A stretch of DNA of 46,033 bases, taken from the NCBI GenBank assembly GCA_017934525.1, contig JAGBJJ010000048.1, positions 1 to 46,033 of the forward strand, in the 5' to 3' direction. Numbering within the stretch: position 1 is the first letter of the stretch; the number at the start of each line of letters is the position of its first letter. Position numbers and translations under genes: made by a program. This DNA is from Prevotella sp. (GTDB lineage Bacteria; Bacteroidota; Bacteroidia; Bacteroidales; Bacteroidaceae). The notes below the pieces were generated by a model, which worked only from the letters and a program-made list of their open reading frames with translations, did not search any database and was not told where the DNA came from. Below are positions 23,935-32,595 of the stretch, piece after piece.

Positions 23935-24326
23935 ATGATTCGCCTCAGCGCTATGATGTAGTAGAAGCGCGAGACGAAAGGGCGGAAAGGCAGTTCCATG
24001 CGGCATAGCCATCCGCCAAAGGTCTTAAAGCGTGAATACTGTGGGGCGAGAGGACGGCTCTGTCCCGCTCCGCCTATCTTGCCGGGCGACTGGTGGCTTT
24101 GGGCCGTGTGTGTCGTCGTCACTCGCTGCGGCCGCGTGGTGGTCAGCCTGTAGCCGCCTGTAGCATCGCTCAGCACAGCTGCCGGTGCCGATGGCGGCAG
24201 TCGTTTCCCTTCGATGGCCCTGCAGGCTGTCTCCCCTCCCTGGTCAACCACGCAGGCAGCCTGCCCCCTCTGCCCTGTGAAGAGCAGCAGTAGCAGTGGT
24301 ATGAGGACATATCGCAGGTGCTTCAT
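23928..24326 (-). CDS. Small secreted or membrane protein of unknown function
   Basis: The 132-residue product starts with a signal peptide (MKHLRYVLIPLLLLLFTG, then QRGQAAC). No domain is recognised in the rest. The mature part is short and rich in Arg, Thr and Ser. It ends with an aromatic/basic stretch (FRPFVSRFYYIIALRRIIR) that could touch a membrane. A good -7 box at 24352-24359 and an A-rich leader support expression. It stands alone between the SLC13 region and the surface-protein locus. It may be specific to this lineage. Confidence 0.6.
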   Translation of the reverse strand: MKHLRYVLIPLLLLLFTGQRGQAACVVDQGGETACRAIEGKRLPPSAPAAVLSDATGGYRLTTTRPQRVTTTHTAQSHQSPGKIGGAGQSRPLAPQYSRFKTFGGWLCRMELPFRPFVSRFYYIIALRRIIR

Positions 24327-24351
24327 CTATCGTTTTTCTTTGTTTTGTCGG

Positions 24352-24400
24352 CAAAAATACAAAAAAATATCCGAACACTATGCAAGAGCCCGGATATTTT
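24352..24400 (-). terminator. Terminator of the surface-protein operon, overlapping the promoter of the next gene
   Basis: On the minus strand AAAATATCCG (complement of 24391-24400) pairs with CGGATATTTT (complement of 24364-24373), followed by more T. The T-run merges with the TATTTTTG -7 box (24352-24359) of the gene at 23928-24326. One stretch thus ends the long operon and starts the next gene. Confidence 0.75.
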
Positions 24401-24441
24401 AATGTATTTTTGCGCCTTGTGCATGGGCATCATCCAAAAGT

Positions 24442-26277
24442 CTATTTCACGGCCACCTTGCGCATGGTGCCGCCGGCCGTGCGCTGCACGTAGATGCCAT
24501 GGCGTAGCTGCGACGGGCTGACGGACTTGCCGTCGAGCGTGAAGAAGGCCGCGGGCCGCTCCACGCTGGCAGGCGCGGCCGTGATGCCGAGTATCGCGGG
24601 CAGCTGCCCCAGGTAGAGCGTGGTGGCGTTGACGATGTCTACGTCGGGCAGGTTTTCGTTGCTGACGTAGTCCACTGCCTTGGTCAGCAGGGCCGTCAGA
24701 TGCATGCGTGCAGGATTCCATGCAGCGTCGAGCGTGGTGGCGAAGGTGGCCGTGTAGGTACCGTCGGCCGCGTGGAGCGTGGCCCCCGTAGGCGGCGTCA
24801 TGTAGGCCCGCAGCACGTCATCGTGCTTGTAGTCCTGAACGTTGGTGGTAAACTGCGACGTGGTGCTGTAGACGCTCTGCTGGCTCATCACGCTGTCCTC
24901 GGTGAGTATCAGCGTCAGGGCCAGGTCGCCGTAGATGGCTTGTGCCTCGGGCAGCAGCTTGCCTGTTGCCGTCACGCTGAGTGTGCGGTCTGAGGGACTG
25001 TAGTCGGCCTGCAGACTGATGTCGGCAAACGACGGTGTGGCATAGTCTTGAATAATCATGTCGCCGATGATGCCTGCCGTCATGGAGGGGGGTAGTACGG
25101 GCAGATAGTCGTTGACGTCGTATGCCACATGGGACTCGCCGGGGAAGTAGGCGCGATTGATGGTGAACGTGGGCCATGTATAGGCGTAGAGCTCGTGCAG
25201 ATAGGCGCTCTCGTCGATGGCCAAGGGCGTGCCCGGGCGGTGTACGCTGACGATGGCCGTCATGTCGGCCGAGGCTCCCTGCTTCAGTTCTTTGATGGCC
25301 TCATCCAGATAGGGCACGTAGGGTGAGGTCTGGTCGGTGTATATCTCGAGGTAGACCTTGTCGCACTGCATACTCTGTTCGTAGACGGCGAAGCTGGCAG
25401 TCAGTGTGTCGTTCTTCGACCGCTCGTGTAGCGGCTCACCCTGCACCGTGCTGACGAAGACGCTCAGGCGGTGCATGCCCACGGCCATGTCGGCAGGCAG
25501 AGTGCAGGTGAACAGCCACGCCTCCTCGCGCCCCTCGGGCAGCGGCTTGCTGAAGTCCTGCAGCACGGCAGGTCCATCGTCAATCTGATAGCCCAGCTGA
25601 TAGCTGTCGATGGCGTTCAGACCGACATTGGTGAAGGTGCAGAGTGCGTCGATGTTCTCGCCGGCCTTCTTATATTTGAAGCCGTGCAGCATCTCGCTGA
25701 GGTCAAGGTCGTACTGCGGCAGCGAGCTGACGTCGACGATGAGTTGCACGCAGAGGCGGCCGATGCCGGTGAGCTGGTAGAGCCCCAGTCCGCTGCCGAA
25801 GTCGCCGTAGGCATAGAAGCCGCCGTCCACCTCGTCGCCCACACCGCAGAGACCGCCCTCGGAGTTGTTCACCATCTCGTCGGTCTCCTCGTAGTCGAAG
25901 CCGAAAAAGAGCGTCTCACTGCCGCTGATGGTGTAGCCGTCGCCGTTGAACAGCACCGTGTTCCAGCCCTCGTAGAGGCGTTGGCGTTGCTCGACGACGG
26001 GCGTCAGACTGTTGCCGTCTGCCTGGTAGATGAATGTACGGGTGCGCCCCAACGGCAGAGCGGCAGCTACGCGCAGTCCCAATATGCGGCAACCCTCGTA
26101 GGCAGAGAGCATCTGCGGCGTGGCAAGTGCTCCGATGGTGTAGGTGCCGGCCTGGCCGAAGGCTCCTCCCTTCACGCTGATGCTGTCGTCAGTGGTGTAG
26201 CCCACGTAGCGTGTCTGTGCCTGCAGCCCGATGGCAGTCTGCATAAGCAGGATGAGCAGTAGAATAAGTTTTCTCAT
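24442..26277 (-). CDS. Omp28-related secreted/outer-membrane protein
   Basis: The 611-residue product has a signal peptide (MRKLILLLILLMQTAIGLQAQ). The middle contains the Omp28-like region: EIYTDQTSPYVPYLDEAIKEL, DMTAIVSVHRPGTPLAIDES and the following TWPTFTINRAYFPGES. It resembles the P. gingivalis Omp28 family, with a thioredoxin-like core lacking active-site cysteines. The N-terminal 200 residues are beta-rich. The C-terminus (PAAFFTLDGKSVSPSQLRHGIYVQRT...KVAVK) is a sorting-tail-like end. It is the last gene of the locus, 10 bases after the preceding gene. A role as surface-exposed adhesin or binding protein is inference. Confidence 0.78.
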   Translation of the reverse strand: MRKLILLLILLMQTAIGLQAQTRYVGYTTDDSISVKGGAFGQAGTYTIGALATPQMLSAYEGCRILGLRVAAALPLGRTRTFIYQADGNSLTPVVEQRQRLYEGWNTVLFNGDGYTISGSETLFFGFDYEETDEMVNNSEGGLCGVGDEVDGGFYAYGDFGSGLGLYQLTGIGRLCVQLIVDVSSLPQYDLDLSEMLHGFKYKKAGENIDALCTFTNVGLNAIDSYQLGYQIDDGPAVLQDFSKPLPEGREEAWLFTCTLPADMAVGMHRLSVFVSTVQGEPLHERSKNDTLTASFAVYEQSMQCDKVYLEIYTDQTSPYVPYLDEAIKELKQGASADMTAIVSVHRPGTPLAIDESAYLHELYAYTWPTFTINRAYFPGESHVAYDVNDYLPVLPPSMTAGIIGDMIIQDYATPSFADISLQADYSPSDRTLSVTATGKLLPEAQAIYGDLALTLILTEDSVMSQQSVYSTTSQFTTNVQDYKHDDVLRAYMTPPTGATLHAADGTYTATFATTLDAAWNPARMHLTALLTKAVDYVSNENLPDVDIVNATTLYLGQLPAILGITAAPASVERPAAFFTLDGKSVSPSQLRHGIYVQRTAGGTMRKVAVK

Positions 26278-26287
26278 GTCAGGTGTC

Positions 26288-28786
26288 TTATTTGATGATT
26301 TTGCGTGTGATGCCGGGCTGTCGCGTCAGATAGAAGCCCCGGACCGGTGCATGCTGATTGATGCGGCGGCCGCTGAGGTCGAAGAACGTTGGCGCTGTCG
26401 CAGCTGGCGAGCCAGCGGGGGAAGCGATGGCATTAGTTGCTTCGATGATGTACTCCACGATGGCCGACTGACCGTCGCGGTAGATGGCCTGAATGCCTAC
26501 CACGTGGCGGCCCTCAGACAGCGGGCCGATGACAAATGAGGGCGTGACCGACTGACCTACCTTCGTGCCGTCGAGATAGATGTCGAAGCGCACCACGTTA
26601 CCGTAGTCCAGTGTTTCGCCCTGACCTTCCTCGGGCCCCACGGCGAAATCGTCAATCTGCAACAAGAAGGCATCGGTCGAGGTGTAGTGTACGGCCAGAC
26701 GCACCTGCTGCCCGGCAAAGTCTGACAGGTCGGTGACATAGCGTGTCCACGCGCCGCCGCTGACAGGATTCACCTCGCTCAGAACTCTGAAGTCGGCGGG
26801 TTGTGTGCTGCCGTCGCTGACGCAGAAAGCCATTGTCTCGGGATACATGGGCTCGTAGGCCTTGGCCTTCACTGACAGCAGGTAGCCGTCGCGGATGTCG
26901 AGCAGTGGCGAGATGAGCCACTTGTCGGCCTGCGAGCGTTGGGGCGAGAAGAAGATGACGGTCTTGTCGCCCGTAGGGGCTGCGATGGCAGGGTCGTCGG
27001 GCAGCATGGGGGGAGAGGTATGCCAGGGATTGAACACCATGGGGGCTATGGGCATGGGGTTGTTGGCCGTGCCTGAGCCCGGGAAACTGATGATGTTGGT
27101 CGGTGAGCCCAGGGCGATGGGATAGACGGGCATCAGGTCCTGGTCGATGGTAGTCCAGTCGCCGAACGTGCCTGTGGCGAAGTCATCGTAGTCCTCGAAG
27201 CTGTCGGCAAAACCGAGTTCCTGGTTCCAGCGCAGCATGGTCAGTCCGTCGTCGCCGGTGGTGGCTATGATGTTGTAGGGATCCATGATGTAGTCGTGGA
27301 GCACTATGTTGAACTCGCTGTCGCCCTCCACGCTGACCGTCTGTTGCAGAGCCTCGAAGGCACCCTGCTCCACGCTGGCCACATATTGCCCCACGGGCAG
27401 AGAGCTAATCTCGGCCCGGCCGTCGCTGACGGTGAGCACGTAGGTCTCGGCCGTCTCCTTGCTGAGCAGCCGCAGTTGCTGCCCGTCGGGCGTGAGAATG
27501 CTCTGGGCTGTGACGTGGAATATCACGTGGGCATAGTGCTGCGCCGCAGGCACGTCGATCGGCACGGTGCTGATGTCGCTCTGTGTCTGCAGGTAGACAG
27601 CCTGCACGCCCACAGTGTGCTGGCCGGCTTCGACCTTTTCTATGGTGAACCTATAGCCGTCGGTGGTACCCACGAGAAGGTTGTCGAGATAGATGAGGAA
27701 CGTCTCGTTGGGATTGAGCGGCGAGCCGTGGGGGGCGCAATGAGGAGCGCGTCGTGAGGCCTGCGCACTTCTCGCCCCAGACATGTCGCTCGTTGTCTCC
27801 TGCCCCACGTAGACATCGTCGATCATGAGCATGAACGAGCGGTAGCGGTTGTAGTCGCTGATGTAGCGGATGGCGAACTTAATCTGCCGGCCGGCATAGG
27901 CCGACAGGTCGTAGGTGTATTTCCGCCAGCCGCGGTAGTCGGCCGTCTCGTAGTTGTCCTGGTCTATGCGCACGAAGTCGGTCTGCACGGGCTGTTCGGT
28001 CTGCGTGGTGACGTAGACCATGAAGCGCTCTGTGTACTGGTCGGCAGCCTTGCCCATGAACTGCAGCACATTGTCAGTGCCTACGGTGATGACAGGCGAG
28101 ATGAGCCAGTCGTCGTTGGCCACGCCGGTGTTGGTGCGGGTGAACCCCACGTACTGCTGGCCGCTGTAGGGGCGCAGGATGGGGTAGTCGTACCACCAGG
28201 TGGGCTCCACGGCCAGCGGATTGATAATCTGGGCATACTGCATGACGCCGCGGTTGGGATAGCTGCCTATGAGGGCTGCCGCAGCGGCCATGTCGGCATC
28301 GATGCCCGTCCACTCGCCAAACTCAATGGCAAAGGGTGTGTAGCTCTCGAAGTCGTCGAAGAAGGCAGGCGCCTCGGTGTTCCACGCCACGTCGATGTCG
28401 TCTTGTCCCGTATAGGCATTGTGGCGGGGGGTGGCCGTCAGGGCGAAGGGCTGCCGGATCTTCTCCGTCAGAGTCACGCTGACGGTGAGCTCTGTCGCGT
28501 CATCGCTGATGGTGAAGTCGTGGCTTAGCACCTCGAAGCCGTCTCGCTCGATTATCAGTCTGTGGGCCCCGGCGTAGGCGTTGAGCACACACTGTCCCTC
28601 GGCATTGAGTCTCAGCTGGCCGTAGCTCACGTCGTAGTCTGTCTGCAGCAGCGTCAGCAGTTGTCCTTGCAGCTGGTCGCCATCTGCCGACGTCACCTGG
28701 ATGGTGAGCCTTTTGTCACGTTGCTGTGCATCTGCTGCCGCCACGGTCAGCAGAATGAGTATTAGAACCAAAGATAGTTTTCTCAT
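26288..28786 (-). CDS. Secreted protein with two choice-of-anchor J / cleaved-adhesin domains
   Basis: The 832-residue product has a signal peptide and a carboxypeptidase-regulatory-like N-terminal beta domain. Two jelly-roll domains of the choice-of-anchor J/cleaved-adhesin type follow: FFDDFESYTPFAIEFGEWTGIDAD ... ANDDWLISPVI and FADSFEDYDDFATGTFGDWTTIDQD ... DKWLISPLLD. These domains occur in gingipain and haemagglutinin adhesins. The end (FDLSGRRINQHAPVRGFYLTRQPG.TRKIIK) is a type IX-like sorting tail. Between the halves lies an odd low-complexity insert (GARSAQASRRAPHCAPHGSP) encoded by an imperfect palindrome (27731-27779). The leader carries a C8A7 tract close to the ATG. Binding target unknown. 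Confidence 0.8.
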   Translation of the reverse strand: MRKLSLVLILILLTVAAADAQQRDKRLTIQVTSADGDQLQGQLLTLLQTDYDVSYGQLRLNAEGQCVLNAYAGAHRLIIERDGFEVLSHDFTISDDATELTVSVTLTEKIRQPFALTATPRHNAYTGQDDIDVAWNTEAPAFFDDFESYTPFAIEFGEWTGIDADMAAAAALIGSYPNRGVMQYAQIINPLAVEPTWWYDYPILRPYSGQQYVGFTRTNTGVANDDWLISPVITVGTDNVLQFMGKAADQYTERFMVYVTTQTEQPVQTDFVRIDQDNYETADYRGWRKYTYDLSAYAGRQIKFAIRYISDYNRYRSFMLMIDDVYVGQETTSDMSGARSAQASRRAPHCAPHGSPLNPNETFLIYLDNLLVGTTDGYRFTIEKVEAGQHTVGVQAVYLQTQSDISTVPIDVPAAQHYAHVIFHVTAQSILTPDGQQLRLLSKETAETYVLTVSDGRAEISSLPVGQYVASVEQGAFEALQQTVSVEGDSEFNIVLHDYIMDPYNIIATTGDDGLTMLRWNQELGFADSFEDYDDFATGTFGDWTTIDQDLMPVYPIALGSPTNIISFPGSGTANNPMPIAPMVFNPWHTSPPMLPDDPAIAAPTGDKTVIFFSPQRSQADKWLISPLLDIRDGYLLSVKAKAYEPMYPETMAFCVSDGSTQPADFRVLSEVNPVSGGAWTRYVTDLSDFAGQQVRLAVHYTSTDAFLLQIDDFAVGPEEGQGETLDYGNVVRFDIYLDGTKVGQSVTPSFVIGPLSEGRHVVGIQAIYRDGQSAIVEYIIEATNAIASPAGSPAATAPTFFDLSGRRINQHAPVRGFYLTRQPGITRKIIK
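27731..27779. repeat. Imperfect palindrome inside the surface-protein gene
   Basis: GGGGCGCAATGAGGAGCGCG on one arm faces CGCACTTCTCGCCCC on the other. It encodes a short Ala/Arg/Ser/His-rich stretch unlike the surrounding beta-sandwich sequence. It may be another in-frame palindromic insert like those in murF, though the sequence differs. Confidence 0.4.
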
Positions 28787-28795
28787 TGGAGTTAT

Positions 28796-28811
28796 GTTTT
28801 TTTGGGGGGGG
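28796..28811 (-). repeat. C8A7 homopolymer pair in a leader
   Basis: On the coding strand eight C are followed by seven A, about ten bases before the ATG at 28786. Such tracts are prone to slipped-strand length changes. Because it lies in the ribosome-loading region of a surface protein gene, length changes could alter expression. Confidence 0.6.
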
Positions 28812-28818
28812 AGGGTAA

Positions 28819-28865
28819 TCAGGGAGAGCTAAGGGCGAAACGGTCGTACCCTTAACTCTCCCTGA
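28819..28865. repeat. 17-bp intergenic hairpin between two surface-protein genes
   Basis: TCAGGGAGAGCTAAGGG (28819-28835) pairs with CCCTTAACTCTCCCTGA (28849-28865), one mismatch, 13-base loop. No T-run follows on the coding strand, so it is probably not a full terminator. It may stabilise or cut the operon RNA. Confidence 0.7.
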
Positions 28866-28879
28866 GTGTGGAAAAAGAT

Positions 28880-31800
28880 TTATTTCACTACGCGCAGCGT
28901 GTGCTGACGGCCCTGCTCGCTGACCTTGACGATGTATATGCCGCGGTCGAGCGACTGCAGGGTGGCAGCGCCGCGTCCGGTTGCTATCAGCATGCCGTTG
29001 AGGCCATAGACCTCCACCTGCGCCTGCTCGCCGAGACCGGCTTGCACGGCCTCGAGGCCGTCGGTCTGGGCATCAGTCACGCCCGTGAAGGTGAAGTCGT
29101 CGAAGAAAGCCATTGCGTTGGCGCTGATGGTGGTATGGCGCACAGCCACATACACCCTCTTGCCTGCATAGTCGGAGAGGTCCACCTCAAAGTGGTGCCA
29201 CTCGTTTTCGGCCAGATAAGCCATCTCAGTGTCGCTCATCACGGTCTTGAAGTCGGCAGTCTTGGTGTTGCCGGCCTCGCTGACCAGCACCTCCACGTGG
29301 TGCAAGTCGTTGTCGCCCACGAACACGGTGTTCGTCGTGCCCAGGTTGCGGGCGTAGAAATCGAGCATAGCCCCCTCGGCTGGTATCAGCTGCTTCGATA
29401 TGAGCCAGTCGTCGGCCGCCGAGCCGTCGGCAGGTGCGGCGGCGGCAATGGTGTGGTTGCCGCTGACGGCGGCCAGCATCTGAGTGTTGTTGTTGGTCAC
29501 CTGAGTGAAAGCATAGCGTCCGCCGTCGTTCTCCACGGTGGTCAGGTAGTAGCCCAGTTCGTGGTTCACCTTCTTATCCACGTCAATCATGGTGAAGTCC
29601 TCCTTCCACAGGTAGTCCAGCTCGTTGGGCTCGAACGCGTAGTAGAGCACATCCTTCGGCAGGCCGATGCCCCTGACGGGCAGCATGGCCTTGTAGCCGT
29701 TCTCAAACTCTATGGTCAGCTCGTCGGTAACGGTGTCTTCAGCGTCCTTGGCCTGGAACGTGATGTCGAAGTGCTTGCCGTCGCCCAGGGCCAGTTCATC
29801 GCCGGCAGCAATGGAGGTGGCGAAATATTCCGTCGCGAAGGTGGCACTCTTCACGCGCAGCACACTCTTGCCAGTGTTGCGTATGGTGAACAGGTCACCG
29901 CTGTTGACGGCACGCCCGTAGTTCACCTTGCCGGCGTCCCACGACTCATGGTTGAAGGCTACGCCGTCAAGCACCGTACCGTCGATGACAACATTGTCGA
30001 GTGCGCCGTAGCCGGCGTATGTCTTGAAGCAGTTGGTGGTCCAGCGGAACTGCACGGTCTTGCCGGCATACTGGTCGAGTTCGATGGTCTCGTTGCGCCA
30101 ATACTTGGTTTCACCGTCGTCGTTATATCCTTCTGACAGGTACGAAGCCTGTGTCCACTCGCCATCGCAATAAATCTCGAATACAACCTCGTCTCTGCCG
30201 TTGCCGCCTTCGACGTTGTTCTTCTTCAAGAGTCCCGTCTCGTCGATGAGCAGGTCTGACGGGTGGGCATTGCCCCAAACAAACGATATGCTCATGCTCT
30301 TGCCGTCGGCAGGCAGTCGGAACTCTGGTGAGGTGAGCGAGGTGCTCTCGCCGTCGTTCAGCCAGCCTGACGCCATGCAGGCACCCTTGTCTCCGTATGG
30401 GTAACTGGCGTTAGGACTCCATTTGGCAAAGGCATATTGTCCGGTGGAGGTGCTGAGCCAGCCTGTAGGGATGGGGTCGGCGCTGGTGCATTCATCGAAG
30501 TTCTCCTCGTAGGGGAAGTCCATCACTGAGGCATCCTTCTGCGTGGTGAAGCGCCATGTGCTGGCTGTGGTCGACTCGCCTTTGTCGTTGTAGGCCACAA
30601 CTTTCCAGCGGTATGTGGTCTCAAAGTCGGCCACGGGGATGGTGTATGTCAGCGCGTCGCCCACGTTGGCGCCCTCAATGAGGTCGTTTGCCTCGGTGTT
30701 GGTGCCCACATAGACCTTATAGCCCGTGGCAAACTGTGCGGGCCCCCACTTCAGGACGATGTCTTTCGGATAGACCTCGGTGGCATTGTTGGCAGGCGAG
30801 ACGAGCGTGCAGTTGCCGGGCACGCCGTCCATGCCGTAGACGCTGGGCAGCAGTACGCGGTCGAGTGTAAAGCTGGAGTGCTCGTAGGCACCCTCATCAT
30901 CGCTCTCAACTGCGGGATAGTACCAGCGCACATAGCTTTCGTCGGAGCCCAGGCCCAAGTCGACGGTCGCGGTGAGCACTTGGTTCAGGCCATTCTGATA
31001 GTCGCTGACCCACTTGGTCTTCCAGGTGTCGCCGTTGTCGTATGACACCTGCAGCTCGATGTCGTATTCAGGTGCCGATTCGCCGTAGTAATAGTTGTAG
31101 TAGGTGAACGTCAGTTCACCGCCGTTGCTCAGGTCCAGACGCGGCGAGCGCAGGTAGGTGGCTGAGAAGTCGCCGCCGCTGTAGACCGAGTGGTCGCCCT
31201 CGAGGGCCGTAGTGGTCCAGGCCCAGCCGCTGCTGCGCCAGCCTGCGGGCGGGAAATACTTCTCGAAGGTCTCCAGCAGATAGCCCTCAGGCACCAACTG
31301 TTTCTGTGCCGTGAAAGCGATGGTGACGTCGCCGCCCGTGGTGTGGAGCACCACGTCGCCGCTGGCTCGTGAAGTCATTGAGGCGGTGTAGGCCAGTTGG
31401 AAATCGATGCTCTCATAGGTGCGCAGATTCACTGTGGCGGGGTCGATGGTGAGTGCAATGCCCTGAGGCAGTTCCACATCGGTAATCTGCAGTCCGTCCT
31501 TGCCCGTGTTGGTCAGGGTGATGACGTCGGAGTAGCGACGCTCGCCGATGTACACCTCCTTGAAATCATAGCGGTCCAGCGACACCGAGGCCACGGGCCC
31601 CGTGGCAGGCGTGAACTGCGTCACCGTGATGTCGTCAAGCCACAGCACATTGCTGCTGGCGGCCAGCATCTTGTAGACGAAGGCCAGGCGTATCTTCTCG
31701 CCCTTCCAGTCGCTCAGGTCCACCTTCGATGTGTGCGGGTCCCACGTCGTGATGGGGAACACCGTGATACCGCTCTCACGCAGCATCTGCTCGTTCTGTA

Positions 31801-32257
31801 TGGAGAAGATGGTCTCGGCCGACTCCAAGTTGCCGCCGCTGACCACACGCACCTGGAAATCGTAGCGCGAGTTGTCCTGAGCGTTCATCGGACTGACGCG
31901 CCACGTGAACTGCAGCTGGTAGGTGTCGTCGAGCGTCAGCTCAGGCGACAGCAGTATCTCCTCGCGCGGGCCGCTGCCGTCAGTAGGGGTCGTACTGATG
32001 GGGCCGTCGCAGGCAGCGCAGCTGGCGCCGCTGATGGTGGGCCCCGTCTGGCCGTCGGGATCCGAGTAGTAGTTATGCCAAGTGTAGCTGACGTTTGTGC
32101 CGGTGTAGCCGTCGATGGTCTCCCATCCCTCGCCCACGGCCACAGGCTGAGGCTTCGACCCGGTGTTGCCCGTCTCGAAGTCTTCCTGCAGAATGACTTG
32201 CGCACTGGCCGTCAAGCATGTCAGCGCTGCCACCAGTGAAAGGATTGATTTTTTCAT
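28880..32257 (-). CDS. Large secreted protein with choice-of-anchor J, Fn3-like and type IX-like tail
   Basis: The 1125-residue product has a signal peptide (MKKSILSLVAALTCLTASAQ). Several jelly-roll domains follow (VILQEDFETGNTGSKPQPVAVGEGWETIDG, LLETFEKYFPPAGW, DFPYEENFDECTSADPIPTGW and WKEDFTMIDVD). Between them lie ASPM/HYDIN-like immunoglobulin segments (YDFKEVYIGERRYSDVITLTNTGKDGLQITDV) and a fibronectin-III-like unit (ATGYKVYVGTNTEANDL ... TYRWKVVAYNDKGESTT). The C-terminus, LDRGIYIVKVSEQGRQHTLRVVK, fits a type A sorting tail. No catalytic motif is seen. It is probably exported to the cell surface by a type IX system encoded elsewhere and could bind glycans or host protein. Confidence 0.8.
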   Translation of the reverse strand: MKKSILSLVAALTCLTASAQVILQEDFETGNTGSKPQPVAVGEGWETIDGYTGTNVSYTWHNYYSDPDGQTGPTISGASCAACDGPISTTPTDGSGPREEILLSPELTLDDTYQLQFTWRVSPMNAQDNSRYDFQVRVVSGGNLESAETIFSIQNEQMLRESGITVFPITTWDPHTSKVDLSDWKGEKIRLAFVYKMLAASSNVLWLDDITVTQFTPATGPVASVSLDRYDFKEVYIGERRYSDVITLTNTGKDGLQITDVELPQGIALTIDPATVNLRTYESIDFQLAYTASMTSRASGDVVLHTTGGDVTIAFTAQKQLVPEGYLLETFEKYFPPAGWRSSGWAWTTTALEGDHSVYSGGDFSATYLRSPRLDLSNGGELTFTYYNYYYGESAPEYDIELQVSYDNGDTWKTKWVSDYQNGLNQVLTATVDLGLGSDESYVRWYYPAVESDDEGAYEHSSFTLDRVLLPSVYGMDGVPGNCTLVSPANNATEVYPKDIVLKWGPAQFATGYKVYVGTNTEANDLIEGANVGDALTYTIPVADFETTYRWKVVAYNDKGESTTASTWRFTTQKDASVMDFPYEENFDECTSADPIPTGWLSTSTGQYAFAKWSPNASYPYGDKGACMASGWLNDGESTSLTSPEFRLPADGKSMSISFVWGNAHPSDLLIDETGLLKKNNVEGGNGRDEVVFEIYCDGEWTQASYLSEGYNDDGETKYWRNETIELDQYAGKTVQFRWTTNCFKTYAGYGALDNVVIDGTVLDGVAFNHESWDAGKVNYGRAVNSGDLFTIRNTGKSVLRVKSATFATEYFATSIAAGDELALGDGKHFDITFQAKDAEDTVTDELTIEFENGYKAMLPVRGIGLPKDVLYYAFEPNELDYLWKEDFTMIDVDKKVNHELGYYLTTVENDGGRYAFTQVTNNNTQMLAAVSGNHTIAAAAPADGSAADDWLISKQLIPAEGAMLDFYARNLGTTNTVFVGDNDLHHVEVLVSEAGNTKTADFKTVMSDTEMAYLAENEWHHFEVDLSDYAGKRVYVAVRHTTISANAMAFFDDFTFTGVTDAQTDGLEAVQAGLGEQAQVEVYGLNGMLIATGRGAATLQSLDRGIYIVKVSEQGRQHTLRVVK

Positions 32258-32298
32258 AAGCCTAATTGTTTTTTAAGTGTTAATGATTATCTGATATA

Positions 32299-32496
32299 TT
32301 AGTAGTCTTCTTCATCATCCTCCCAGATGTTCTTTCGGCGGCTGTCGCTGGCGTCGCCGTCAGGAGCATCGCCCCCGATGGGAATGTCATGGTCCAGATC
32401 TCCATTGTCGATGTTGACGTTAGACACTGCCTGCATTACATTGCCGAGACTCATCAGCATGCTGAGGGTCTCAGGTGAACGATATTGTTTCTTCAT
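32299..32496 (-). CDS. 65-residue acidic peptide of unknown function
   Basis: The start MKKQYRSPETLSMLMSLGNVMQAVSNVNIDNGDLDHDIPIG is chosen over an upstream start that would lie in a hairpin. The product has a basic N-terminus, a mildly hydrophobic middle and a very acidic end (GGDAPDGDASDSRRKNIWEDDEEDY) with a dibasic RRK. No known domain is recognised. Similar short proteins (basic MKKxYxxPE start, Asp/Gly-rich end) are, as I recall, common near surface-protein genes in Prevotella. It lies between the 1669- and 1125-residue genes on the same strand, 99 bases after one and 41 before the other. A leader/core peptide, a surface subunit or a chaperone are all possible. Confidence 0.65.
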   Translation of the reverse strand: MKKQYRSPETLSMLMSLGNVMQAVSNVNIDNGDLDHDIPIGGDAPDGDASDSRRKNIWEDDEEDY

Positions 32497-32542
32497 AATT
32501 TTTGTGTGGTATTGGTTGTTTGATGTTTCACATTTGGTCTTT

Positions 32543-32576
32543 GGAAAGAAATGGACTGACCAGACCATTTCTTTCC
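32543..32576. repeat. 12-bp perfect hairpin between the 1669- and 65-residue genes
   Basis: GGAAAGAAATGG (32543-32554) and CCATTTCTTTCC (32565-32576) pair exactly around a 10-base loop. As with the hairpin at 28819-28865, no U-tract follows on the coding strand. It may tune expression between neighbours in the operon. Confidence 0.7.
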
Positions 32577-32595
32577 CCAGACACTCTCTTTCTTT

